DNA of 35,647 bases, from assembly GCA_021740745.1 (NCBI GenBank), contig JAIOZF010000027.1, positions 1-35,647 of the forward strand, given 5' to 3'. This DNA comes from Crocinitomicaceae bacterium (GTDB lineage: Bacteria; Bacteroidota; Bacteroidia; Flavobacteriales_D; Crocinitomicaceae). The notes beneath the pieces were generated by a model that was not told where the DNA came from, did not search any database, and worked only from the letters and a program-made list of their open reading frames with translations. The position numbers and the translations under genes were made by a program. Position 1 is the stretch's first letter. Each line of letters starts with the position of its first letter. This document shows positions 25,756 to 33,067 of the stretch, one piece after another.

Positions 25756-25803
25756 TTGTAAATTATTGAATTTCTACAAATCTACCTATTTAATTTACAA
25801 ATG
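25753..25803. promoter_or_regulatory. Inverted repeat at the XRE start, candidate operator
   Basis: CATTTGTAAATT (25753-25764) and AATTTACAAATG (25792-25803) are perfect 12-bp inverted arms separated by 27 bp. One arm contains the XRE start codon. The spacing suggests two half-sites or a dimer of dimers. The words recur once at 24149 upstream of mnmA. Confidence 0.55.
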
Positions 25804-25833
25804 ACAATAGTTAAAAACTATAAACATAGAAAA

Positions 25834-25851
25834 AGGAGCCCGAAAGCTCCT
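25834..25851 (-). terminator. Rho-independent terminator of the small ORF at 25.9 kb
   Basis: On the minus strand AGGAGC, loop TTTCGG, GCTCCT is followed directly by TTTTTC, a canonical hairpin plus U-run. It lies 25 nt after the stop of the small minus-strand gene, which supports that gene being transcribed. Confidence 0.85.
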
Positions 25852-25875
25852 CTCCCATTTATATGATTGGTAATC

Positions 25876-26079
25876 TTAGTTCATGCTAATTGAATGGAAA
25901 ATTGAATTGCTTGGTGCAGATTTCATTTGCTCTGCTGTGCGGATAGCATCCAATAGCTGAGCAACTTCAAAAATATTTAACTTACTTCTTGTTCCTTGCA
26001 CTCTATGTTGAGCTAATTTAAACTGAGCCAATTTAACTGAATTATTTACCATTATTTCTCGTGTTAAGTTCATAATCAT
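25876..26079 (-). CDS. Small hypothetical protein
   Basis: Not recognised. From the ATG at 26079 it encodes 67 aa (MIMNLTREIMVNNSVKLAQF...), amphipathic helical, with a mid-region KLNIFEVAQLLDAIRTAEQM and no TM or signal peptide. The frame is open to 26136 with a TTG start, but the internal ATG is more natural. A clean terminator right after the stop argues that a real transcript ends here. It sits upstream of, and in the same orientation as, the XRE gene, with the terminator between them. It could alternatively be a small RNA locus. Confidence 0.5.
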   Translation of the reverse strand: MIMNLTREIMVNNSVKLAQFKLAQHRVQGTRSKLNIFEVAQLLDAIRTAEQMKSAPSNSIFHSISMN

Positions 26080-26136
26080 TTTGTCGATACTGAGCGAGTT
26101 TACGCCATCATTTCTCAAATGTTTCAAAACACACAA

Positions 26137-26272
26137 AAAAAAGTGAAAATTGTATACAGAAATTGAAATTTAAGTTCGATGTGGATCGAATTAACTATTT
26201 ATATAACAAGATGTTACATCTATATTTATAATTTACATATTAGTAAGGAAATTTGATTCTAAATTGATTCGA
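26137..26272. other. AT-rich spacer with two short hairpins
   Basis: Contains TTCGAT-GTGG-ATCGAA (26175-26190, perfect 6-bp stem extendable by one or two pairs) and AGATG-TTA-CATCT (26209-26221). Neither is followed by a T-run. They may be regulator sites for the small ORF or the DUF3820/pepD 3' end. No ORF seen. Confidence 0.35.
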
Positions 26273-26314
26273 GGATTTGAATAATTTGATAATTTGAGGA
26301 TTCGAATATTTGAA
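26273..26314 (-). repeat. Inverted companion of the 24064 segment
   Basis: Read on the minus strand this is TTCAAATATTCGAATCCTCA... then AATTATCAAATTATTCAAATCC, closely similar to 24064-24096. It adjoins an 18-bp perfect palindrome, TATTTGAATATTCAAATA (26307-26324), at the border with the second 24-bp array. Confidence 0.65.
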
Positions 26315-26319
26315 TATTC

Positions 26320-26415
26320 AAATAACAAAGCGTTCAAATCAACAAATAGCAGAGCATTCAAATTCTCAAATAGCGAAGCGTTCAAATAAACAAATAGCGA
26401 AGCGTTCAAATAAAC
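26320..26415 (-). repeat. Second 24-bp array, inverted relative to the first (four copies)
   Basis: Four units starting at 26320, 26344, 26368 and 26392; the last two are identical (AAATAGCGAAGCGTTCAAAT plus AAAC). On the minus strand the core reads TTTGAACGCTTCGCTATTTG, differing at one base from TTTGAACGCTGCGCTATTTG of the 23.85-kb array. The array runs up to the stop codon of the DUF3820 gene at 26421. Confidence 0.92.
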
Positions 26416-26420
26416 AAATA

Positions 26421-26645
26421 CTACTTCCGAATCAGTGGATAAATTAAATCCTCTAGTCCATTGACTTTTATCTCTAAAATCAATTTTAACTGATCACCAA
26501 ACTTACCCGCAGGAAATCCTTGCCCCTTCATCCATACTAAATACGGTTCAGGTAAATGAATCAAATACGAGCCTTTGAATTTACCAAAAGGCATGCGTGT
26601 ATTCGCCAATTTAATTAGCTCTTCTCTATTGTCTGATGGATTCAA
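26421..26645 (-). CDS. DUF3820 family protein
   Basis: A 74-aa protein matching DUF3820 (putative quorum-sensing-regulated virulence factor family; function unproven): TRMPFGKFKGSYLIHLPEPY, then LVWMKGQGFPAGKFGDQLKL and LEIKVNGLEDLI to the end. The full family N-terminus requires a TTG start at 26645, because the frame upstream is closed by the pepD stop. The first ATG (26594) would remove about 17 residues before the conserved MPFGK. It begins 9 nt after pepD, so it is likely cotranscribed. It ends against the repeat array. Confidence 0.82.
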   Translation of the reverse strand: MNPSDNREELIKLANTRMPFGKFKGSYLIHLPEPYLVWMKGQGFPAGKFGDQLKLILEIKVNGLEDLIYPLIRK

Positions 26646-26654
26646 AAGAAAGAA

Positions 26655-28112
26655 TTAAGAGCGCTCGGGTGTGCGTTGAATCGTTTCTAATAAGTATCCC
26701 CAGAATTTTTGAACAGAAGAAATTTGTACTTTTTCATCAGGTGAATGAGCTGCACGAATATTTGGACCAAATGAAATCATATCTACTCCTGGTAAATGTT
26801 TTCCAAGGATACCACATTCTAACCCTGCGTGACACGCTTTAACTTTTGGTTCTTCCTTATACATTTCACGGTATAAATCACTCATTAAGTTCAAGATAGC
26901 TGAATTTGGATTTGGCTGCCAACCTGGATAATCGCCACTTTGAACAACTGCTGCGCCCATATTCTCAAAAGCAGCTCTAATTGTATTTGCTACATCGTCT
27001 TTTGACGTCTCAACACTACTACGCTGCAAAGATTGTGTAATAAATTCACCATCCTTAATAATAACACGTGCTAAACTCGAAGATGCTTCAACCAAATCCT
27101 TGATATCTGGACTCATTCTAAAAACACCATTATGAACAGAATATAAGGTGTTAATTATCTTAATAAAATCAACTCGTTCTACCGCCAAAGATGCAGACTC
27201 AACCTCATTTGCCTCAATTACAAAATTAGGTTCAATCGTATTGTATTCGGATTTCAGAACATTCGTAAATTTCTCAATTTCATTTAGAAACATTTGAACA
27301 TCTACTTTTTCCACTGCCAAAACCACAGATGCTTCGCGTGGAATGGCATTACGCAGACTTCCACCATCAAATGAAAGAAGTTGAATATCTGCCATAGAAT
27401 TCAACTGATAAATAAGTCGAGTCAACATTTTATTTGCATTGCCTCTTCCCTTGTCAATGTCCATTCCTGAGTGTCCACCCAATAATCCTTTAATCATTAT
27501 TGAGTATGACTTAAATCCTTCTTTTACTGATTCTTGTGTGTATTTATATGAAGTATTTGTATCAATACCTCCTGCACAACCTATTGACAATTCATCATCA
27601 TCTTCTGTATCTTAATTCAATAAAATTTTCCCTTCGTAATTTGAACCATCCAATTTCTTCGCACCTGTCATCCCTGTTTCCTCATCAATTGTAAACATTG
27701 CTTCTAATGCAGGATGTGCAATATCTGAAGATGCCAAAAGTGCCATGATTGCAGCAACACCAATTCCATTATCGGCACCAAGCGTCGTTCCGTTTGCGCG
27801 CACCCAATCCCTATCTACCAACATTTCAATTCCTTGTTGATCGAAATCAAATACGGTTGAACCGTTTTTTTGGTGAACCATATCCAGATGTGACTGCAAG
27901 ATCAAGGTTGTGCGATTTTCCATTCCGGCAGTAGCAGGTTTTTTGATAATCACATTTTGAATGGCATCCGTTTTTGTTTCCAATCCCAATGATTTGCCAA
28001 AATCCAACATAAATTGAATTACGCGCTCTTCTTTTTTAGAAGGACGTGGCACTGCATTTAAGTCAGCAAAATGATTCCACAATGCTTTGGGTTCTAGATT
28101 TCTAACACTCAT
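26655..28112 (-). pseudogene. pepD: Aminoacyl-histidine dipeptidase PepD, interrupted by an in-frame stop
   Basis: The frame encodes an M20-family Xaa-His dipeptidase of 485 codons, the normal PepD length, but codon 167 (27612-27614) is TAA. The reading is ...EGKILLN-stop-DTEDDDELSIGCAGG, where relatives have LLNLDTEDDDEL, so a single TTA-to-TAA change accounts for it. There is no frameshift. All motifs flank the stop intact: HLDMVHQ, GADNGIGVAA and EETGM before it; GLECGIL and AAHSPDE after it. No good ATG follows the stop, only a TTG at 27590. It is a recent nonsense pseudogene, a strain polymorphism, or a sequence error. VF530 and ettA lie upstream in the same direction. Confidence 0.9.
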
Positions 28113-28147
28113 TCTAACTTTGTTTGGGATTTGTAATTTGCACTATT

Positions 28148-28360
28148 TTATTTCTTGAAATCAACAATTCGTTCCATGTACATTTTTTCCAATTTCGCAC
28201 GTGCCCATGGGGTTTTACGCAAAAAAGTTAAACTGCTTTTTACACTCGGATCACTTAAAAAACAATTAATAGGCAGCAATGTTCCCATGTGCTCCCATCC
28301 TATTTCTTCGACCAATTCATTGATCATTCGCTCCAATGTTATTCCGTGTAATGGATCCAT
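28148..28360 (-). CDS. VF530 (DUF2132) family DNA-binding protein
   Basis: A 70-aa protein matching the VF530 family nearly throughout: MDPLHGITLERMINELVEEI at the N-terminus, IPI-like LPINCFLSDPSVKSSLTFL, and KTPWARAKLEKMY at the C-terminus. The family has a known small helical structure related to DNA-binding proteins, but its role is unclear. The length is typical. It lies between ettA and pepD on the same strand with 35-46 nt gaps, so it may be part of one transcript. Confidence 0.88.
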   Translation of the reverse strand: MDPLHGITLERMINELVEEIGWEHMGTLLPINCFLSDPSVKSSLTFLRKTPWARAKLEKMYMERIVDFKK

Positions 28361-28406
28361 GCCTGCAGATTAAATAATTTGTAATTTGAAATTTGCAATT
28401 TGCAAT

Positions 28407-30092
28407 CTATTTCACCAATTTTCTATACTTAATTCTCTTCGGGCCAGCATCACCTAAACGTTTCTTCTTGTTCTCTTCATATTCCGTATAAGAACCTTCA
28501 AACCAGTAAACTTGAGAATCACCCTCAAATGCCAAGATGTGTGTACATATTCTATCCAAGAACCAACGGTCGTGACTAATAACTACAGCACATCCAGCAA
28601 AATTTTGAATTCCTTCTTCTAAAGCGCGCAAAGTGTTAATATCAATATCATTCGTTGGCTCATCTAGTAATAATACGTTTGCTTCGGTTTTCAAAGTCAT
28701 CGCTAAGTGCAATCGATTTCGCTCTCCACCCGATAAAATTCCTACTTTCTTGTTTTGATCACCGCCATTAAAGTTAAACTTTGACAAATAAGCACGTGAG
28801 TTGATTTTCTGATTTCCAACTTCAACGAATTCTAAGCCGTTTGAAACGACATCATACACTGTTTTATCAGGATGAATGTCTTCGTGAGATTGATCAACAT
28901 AACCAATTTTCACTGTCTCACCAACCGTAAATTCACCTGAATCAGACTGTAATTCATCCATAATCATTTTGAAAATGGTTGTTTTACCTGCACCATTTGG
29001 TCCAATAATACCAACGATTCCAGCAGGTGGTAACTTGAAATTCAAATCGTCATATAGTAACTTGTCTCCAAATGACTTACCAACATGAACTGCATCAATT
29101 ACATTGTTCCCTAATCGCGGTCCATTTGGAATTGGCATTTCCAACATCGCTTCTTTCGAAGCAACATCTTCGGATAACATTTTATCGTAGTTTGTAATAC
29201 GCGCTTTATTCTTTGCGTGACGACCCTTAGGATTCATACGTACCCATTCCAACTCTCTTGCAAGCATTTTTTGGCGTTTCGATTCAGATTTCTCTTCTTC
29301 TTTTAAACGATTTCCTTTTTGCTCCAACCAAGATGTGTAGTTCCCTTTCCAAGGAATCCCTTCACCCCTATCCAATTCTAAGATCCATCCAGCGACATTG
29401 TCTAAGAAATATCTATCATGGGTTACGGCAATAACAGTTCCTTTGTATTGTTGTAAATGCTGTTCTAACCATTCAATCGATTCAGCATCCAAGTGATTGG
29501 TAGGCTCATCAAGTAATAGAATATCTGGATTTTGTAACAATAAACGGCAAAGAGCAACTCGACGTTTTTCACCTCCAGAAAGTGTTGAAATCAATTGATC
29601 ATCTGGCGGACATCGTAAAGCGTCCATCGCGCGTTCAATTTTTGAATCCAATTCCCATGCATCAAGCGCATCGATTTTATCAGAAACAACACTTTGACGA
29701 GCAATCAACTTGTCCATTTTATCTGGATTGTTTAAAATCTCCTCATCCATGAATAAATTGTTGATTTCTTCGTATTCCTTTAGAACATCTACTGTTTCTT
29801 GCGCACCTTCTAATACAATGTCGCGAACAGTTTTATTCATTTCAAATTCAGGTTCTTGCGATAAGTAACCAACAGTATATCCAGGAGAAAAAACAACTTC
29901 TCCCTGAAATGACTTATCCAATCCAGCAATGATTTTCATTACTGTGGATTTACCTGAACCATTTAAACCAATGATACCAATCTTAGCACCGTAGTAAAAT
30001 GATAAATAAATATTTTTAATAATTTGTTTTCCTTGAGGGGTTGATTTTGAAACACCAACCATTGAAAAAATAACCTTTTTATCGTCTGACAT
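28407..30092 (-). CDS. ettA: Energy-dependent translational throttle protein EttA (ABC-F)
   Basis: A soluble ABC-F ATPase that binds the ribosomal E site and couples translation to the ATP/ADP ratio. The 561-aa length is standard. It holds two ABC cassettes without TM segments. The first has GLNGSGKST (about residue 42) with LSGGEKRRVALCRLLL and LLLDEPTNHLD; the second has GPNGAGKTT (about 367) with LSGGERNRLHLAMTL and LLLDEPTNDID. The inter-cassette linker (residues ~255-300: KGRHAKNKARITNYD) fits EttA instead of Uup or antibiotic-resistance ABC-F proteins. TATTTTCG, a near -7 box, lies about 20 nt upstream of the ATG. Confidence 0.96.
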   Translation of the reverse strand: MSDDKKVIFSMVGVSKSTPQGKQIIKNIYLSFYYGAKIGIIGLNGSGKSTVMKIIAGLDKSFQGEVVFSPGYTVGYLSQEPEFEMNKTVRDIVLEGAQETVDVLKEYEEINNLFMDEEILNNPDKMDKLIARQSVVSDKIDALDAWELDSKIERAMDALRCPPDDQLISTLSGGEKRRVALCRLLLQNPDILLLDEPTNHLDAESIEWLEQHLQQYKGTVIAVTHDRYFLDNVAGWILELDRGEGIPWKGNYTSWLEQKGNRLKEEEKSESKRQKMLARELEWVRMNPKGRHAKNKARITNYDKMLSEDVASKEAMLEMPIPNGPRLGNNVIDAVHVGKSFGDKLLYDDLNFKLPPAGIVGIIGPNGAGKTTIFKMIMDELQSDSGEFTVGETVKIGYVDQSHEDIHPDKTVYDVVSNGLEFVEVGNQKINSRAYLSKFNFNGGDQNKKVGILSGGERNRLHLAMTLKTEANVLLLDEPTNDIDINTLRALEEGIQNFAGCAVVISHDRWFLDRICTHILAFEGDSQVYWFEGSYTEYEENKKKRLGDAGPKRIKYRKLVK

Positions 30093-30134
30093 CCTTTTAA
30101 TTTTAATGCAACGAAAATACGAAAAAAGGAGGAT

Positions 30135-30422
30135 TTAATGCAGATGTTGCGCTGCAAAAAGCATAGGAAGCTTGGAAGAATATGAAATTAGAATTAAAAG
30201 CGCACTAAAAGAGAAAAGAATCGTAATCCACTTGGCGCCATTTCTCCACTTGAAATAAAGATGCAATCCAACGAAAGTGAAGGTAAACATCAATGGAATT
30301 AAAGCGGGGAAAAGTATGAAACTCTCATACCACTCCCCTTTTAATAACAATAAAAAAGATCGTTGTAATCCGCACATGAAACATTCAATTCCAAACGTGG
30401 CTTTCCAACTGCACGAAATCAT
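30135..30422 (-). CDS. DUF2752 family membrane protein
   Basis: A 95-aa membrane protein of the DUF2752 family, recognised by CMCGLQRSF-like FGIECFMCGLQRSFLLLLKG, with two following hydrophobic helices (ILFPALIPLMFTFTFVGL; WITILFSFSALLILISYS). The ATG at 30422 overlaps the stop of the CCC-motif gene by 4 nt (ATGA), so the two are translationally coupled. The frame is open further upstream only within the coding region of that neighbour. Function is unknown; the pairing with a CCC-motif protein is a recurrent Bacteroidota arrangement as I recall it. Confidence 0.8.
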   Translation of the reverse strand: MISCSWKATFGIECFMCGLQRSFLLLLKGEWYESFILFPALIPLMFTFTFVGLHLYFKWRNGAKWITILFSFSALLILISYSSKLPMLFAAQHLH

Positions 30423-30769
30423 CTGCCCATCATTGAAAAAGCAGTGAAAATCGCAAAAACATAAAATATCAATATCACAAGAAATAAAATTGATAATGAC
30501 AATCCGATGATTGCACAAACATTTCCTGCCTTTGAATTCTTGAATGATGCTTCATACATAGCTGGATTTGATAAATAAACTGCTTTATCCTTCTTGTGTA
30601 AAACGATAGCTATAATTCCACAGATAAGTCCAGGGATTCCGTAAAATATACAACCTACGATTGAGATTATTCCTAAAACAAGCACAGCTGTTGAATTTGG
30701 AACCTGACCATTTCCAAAATTGTTGTTTGACTGATTGACTGTTGGGTCTAATAAATCATTTGTTTCCAT
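30419..30769 (-). CDS. CCC-motif (DUF4190-like) membrane protein
   Basis: A 116-aa protein with a soluble N-terminus rich in Asn (residues 1-25), then two long hydrophobic hairpins: STAVLVLGIISIVGCIFYGI and CGIIAIVLHKK, and a second block AGNVCAIIGLSLSILFLVIL. The pattern NSTAVLVLGIISIVGC...GIPGLICGIIA with a SKAG...CAIIGL repeat fits the CCC-motif/DUF4190 membrane family. Function is unknown. It starts 5 nt after the four-TM paralog upstream and overlaps DUF2752 downstream, so these three form a tight operon. Confidence 0.75.
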   Translation of the reverse strand: METNDLLDPTVNQSNNNFGNGQVPNSTAVLVLGIISIVGCIFYGIPGLICGIIAIVLHKKDKAVYLSNPAMYEASFKNSKAGNVCAIIGLSLSILFLVILIFYVFAIFTAFSMMGR

Positions 30770-30774
30770 AGTAT

Positions 30775-31290
30775 TTATTTAAGATATTTAAGATTGAGAC
30801 CATACATGATCACAAAAGCGATGGGAAAGATAGCAGAAAATATTGAAATCATCACTCCAAATCCTACTGCTGGTCCTGAAAACATAGATCCAAATAAGAA
30901 CAATGTTCCTAAAACAGGTAGACATTGTCCTAAGAAATAAAGAATAAAACCTGATTTTTTCAATTTCCACATTAGAATTGCTCCAACTAAACACAAGGCA
31001 CTTGCGACAATAAACATGAGAGAAAACCAAGTGATTGAATTAAACACATTCTCCACTCCCAATTGAGCCTGTCTCATGTTCGCTCCATTTCTATTCAGTG
31101 CTTTAAACATTTGACCCCAAATACCAACCATCAACAATCCCATTGCGCCTTGAAGCAATCCTAAGCCATTGCCAATGAAAGACAAAATACATAGTACGGT
31201 TAAGAAGGTTGGTCGTCCTTCTTTATTTTTTAGTTGATGTCCTTCGTTCGAGATTTGATCTAAACCCAACTGTTCATCTAAATTTCCCAT
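30775..31290 (-). CDS. Four-TM membrane protein, paralog 3 of a local family
   Basis: 171 aa. A short cytosolic N-terminus leads to the family signature GRPTFLTVLCILSFIGNGLG in the first helix. Three further helices follow, with MWKLKKSGFILYFLGQCLP between helices 2 and 3 and the C-terminus VIMYGLNLKYLK. It is clearly homologous to the genes at 31424 and 32506. The family is not identified. The ATG lies about 10 nt after the T-run of the hairpin at 31305-31324, so it is either expressed by read-through past that hairpin or from a promoter overlapping it. Confidence 0.8.
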   Translation of the reverse strand: MGNLDEQLGLDQISNEGHQLKNKEGRPTFLTVLCILSFIGNGLGLLQGAMGLLMVGIWGQMFKALNRNGANMRQAQLGVENVFNSITWFSLMFIVASALCLVGAILMWKLKKSGFILYFLGQCLPVLGTLFLFGSMFSGPAVGFGVMISIFSAIFPIAFVIMYGLNLKYLK

Positions 31291-31304
31291 ATTTACACCA
31301 AAAA

Positions 31305-31324
31305 AAACCTCCCGAAGGAGGTTT
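31305..31324 (-). terminator. Hairpin plus T-run between paralogs 2 and 3
   Basis: On the minus strand AAACCTCC-TTCG-GGAGGTTT is followed by TTTTT. The 8-bp stem with a UUCG loop and U-run is a strong terminator. It lies about 100 nt after the paralog 2 stop and only 14 nt before the paralog 3 start, so it may work as an attenuator for the latter. Confidence 0.85.
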
Positions 31325-31423
31325 AAATTAACTTTTCAGCTTATTGAACCTATTTAGAGCCACGAATGCAAATTTATTTCTAAATGATTTTACTTCATTC
31401 GTGATTTCATTCAAAAGGTTGCT

Positions 31424-31930
31424 TTACTTCATATGTTTTAAGTTCAATCCGTACATTATAACAAAAGCAATTGGAATCATTGCACCAACAATCATTGCAC
31501 CAACGGCAAGTCCTGCAAACATACCCAAATCCATACCACCCATTAAACCAAATGATGCAATTAATGGAAGGATTTGTCCAATGATATAGACATAAAAACC
31601 ATTCTTTTTGAGTGACCACATCCAAAATGCACCTAACAAACACAAAGCATTTCCAACAGTATTTAATATGGCAGATATTAGTCCATATTTCTTTGTTACC
31701 TCGATTTGAGATTCAATTATATCATTAAATCCATCACCAAAAGATGTACCCAGCTCACTTAATGTATCACGAGATTGTTCAAGTTGAGCAATCGATGATT
31801 GAATTGTCGCCAAACCATAAATTGCACCCAAAAAACCAATACCAGCACCAACAAAAGTCAAAATGCATAAGACTGTTAAGAATGTTGGTCTATCCTTAAA
31901 CTGCAAATTTGAATTATCCAAATTTTCCAT
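31424..31930 (-). CDS. Four-TM membrane protein, paralog 2 of a local family
   Basis: 168 aa, homologous to its neighbours: DRPTFLTVLCILTFVGAGIG in helix 1, SLKKNGFYVYIIGQILPLI at helices 2-3, and the C-terminus VIMYGLNLKHMK. Between helices 1 and 2 it has an insert of about 35 residues (LEQSRDTLSELGTSFGDGF) that the 32506 paralog lacks; this soluble loop could be the distinguishing part. Function is unknown. It starts at the ATG at 31930, 49 nt after the stop of the 31980 gene. Confidence 0.8.
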   Translation of the reverse strand: MENLDNSNLQFKDRPTFLTVLCILTFVGAGIGFLGAIYGLATIQSSIAQLEQSRDTLSELGTSFGDGFNDIIESQIEVTKKYGLISAILNTVGNALCLLGAFWMWSLKKNGFYVYIIGQILPLIASFGLMGGMDLGMFAGLAVGAMIVGAMIPIAFVIMYGLNLKHMK

Positions 31931-31979
31931 TTTTTGATTTAAAAATTAATACTTGATTGAAACGATTATAATAAAAAAT

Positions 31980-32450
31980 TTAATCCAACAATTCAGAATT
32001 AGAACTCAAACCATCTGAAGATCTTTTTGTTTTCAATAATTCATTTTTGTATTCTGCAGTTTTAACCCAAAAAATGATAAATAAAACAAGGTTCGCTAAA
32101 CCAGCCAAACTGCCAATTATAGGAATCCATCCACAAAGTCCAAGTATCGGCATAGCCAAACCAATTCCCCTGCTAAAATCACCCGATTTTTCTATACCTC
32201 GCTCTTGATATTCTTTTTTTACAGAATCTGATATCTTAGGATAAAGGATAAAAGGATAGATAATATTAAATAGAGGAATAAACATTAACCAAACATTTGA
32301 AGGTTCAACCAATCTATTTTTTGGATTAATTTCCTTAAGTAAATTTTGTAAATTAAGCAGGTAAAAAACTGCTATTACAATTACTATAACAGCAAAAATA
32401 AATATAAAAATTCCGAAGGCTGCGAAGGCCGAATCATTAAATGAATTCAT
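31980..32450 (-). CDS. Hypothetical membrane protein of a different family
   Basis: 156 aa with four hydrophobic segments: IFIFIFAVIVIVIAVFYLL at the N-terminus, SNVWLMFIPLFNIIYPFIL, GIGLAMPILGLCGWIPI and a last helix NLVLFIIFWVKTAEYKN. It is not related to the three paralogs around it, since it lacks RPTFLTVLCIL and YGLNLK. The segment PSNVWLMFIPLFNIIYPF-x2-YPKISDSVKKE recurs in uncharacterised Bacteroidota membrane proteins, but I cannot name the family. The ATG lies 9 nt after the T-run of the hairpin at 32469-32484. Confidence 0.7.
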   Translation of the reverse strand: MNSFNDSAFAAFGIFIFIFAVIVIVIAVFYLLNLQNLLKEINPKNRLVEPSNVWLMFIPLFNIIYPFILYPKISDSVKKEYQERGIEKSGDFSRGIGLAMPILGLCGWIPIIGSLAGLANLVLFIIFWVKTAEYKNELLKTKRSSDGLSSNSELLD

Positions 32451-32468
32451 AGTTTCTAGAAAAAAAAC

Positions 32469-32484
32469 GGAACCCTAAGGTTCC
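32469..32484 (-). terminator. Hairpin plus T-run after paralog 1
   Basis: On the minus strand GGAACC-TTAG-GGTTCC is followed by G and seven T. It lies about 20 nt after the paralog 1 stop at 32506 and 9 nt (past the T-run) before the start of the 31980 gene, the same arrangement as the hairpin at 31305. Confidence 0.85.
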
Positions 32485-32505
32485 TTTGAAGTTTATAATA
32501 AGTTA

Positions 32506-32922
32506 TTAATTCATGTGCTTTAAGTTCATTCCGTACAAAGCAGCGAAAAGAACAAGCCAGAAAACCCCCATTACATTGAAAGGTAATCCTAACATAACAA
32601 TTGGCAAGACAAATGAAACTACACCTGCACCAACATACATATAGTATCCCATTTTTTTCAATTTCCACATTTGAATTGCTCCAAATAATGAAACTGCTGA
32701 AAGAATTAAACTAATTGCAAAGAAAGCAATGCCTCCAGCTGTTAATGCTCCCATTCCTGGAATTGATTCCATCATTCCTGATACCACTCCAAAAGCAACA
32801 GTTGCTAATAAGAATACTAACACTCCTAATCCTGATCCTATGAATGTTAAAATACATAAAACCGTTAAAAAGGTAGGGCGCTTCGCCTCACCTGCATTCA
32901 TGTTGTCTAAATTTTCTGACAT
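32506..32922 (-). CDS. Four-TM membrane protein, paralog 1 of a local family
   Basis: From the ATG at 32922 it is 138 aa (MSENLDNMNAGEAKRPTFL...). It shares RPTFLTVLCILTFIGSGLG, MWKLKKMGYYMYVGAGVV and the C-terminus LYGMNLKHMN with the genes at 31424 and 30775. The short polar N-terminus (SENLDNMN) resembles the MENLDNSN start of paralog 2. The frame is open to 32961, but the internal ATG matches its paralogs. It is first in the minus-strand cluster and divergent from the lipoprotein gene. Function is unknown. Confidence 0.82.
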   Translation of the reverse strand: MSENLDNMNAGEAKRPTFLTVLCILTFIGSGLGVLVFLLATVAFGVVSGMMESIPGMGALTAGGIAFFAISLILSAVSLFGAIQMWKLKKMGYYMYVGAGVVSFVLPIVMLGLPFNVMGVFWLVLFAALYGMNLKHMN

Positions 32923-33067
32923 AGTAATAGTTTTTAAGTTATACAAGGCGAATATATACAATCTTTAATTTGAAAAACAAGCTTTGTTAAAAAATGTGAA
33001 TTTTACTTTTCAACAATTTTCTGTGAATTAGCTGAATTTATTTAAGTTAGCTTCGTAAATTAGCTTC

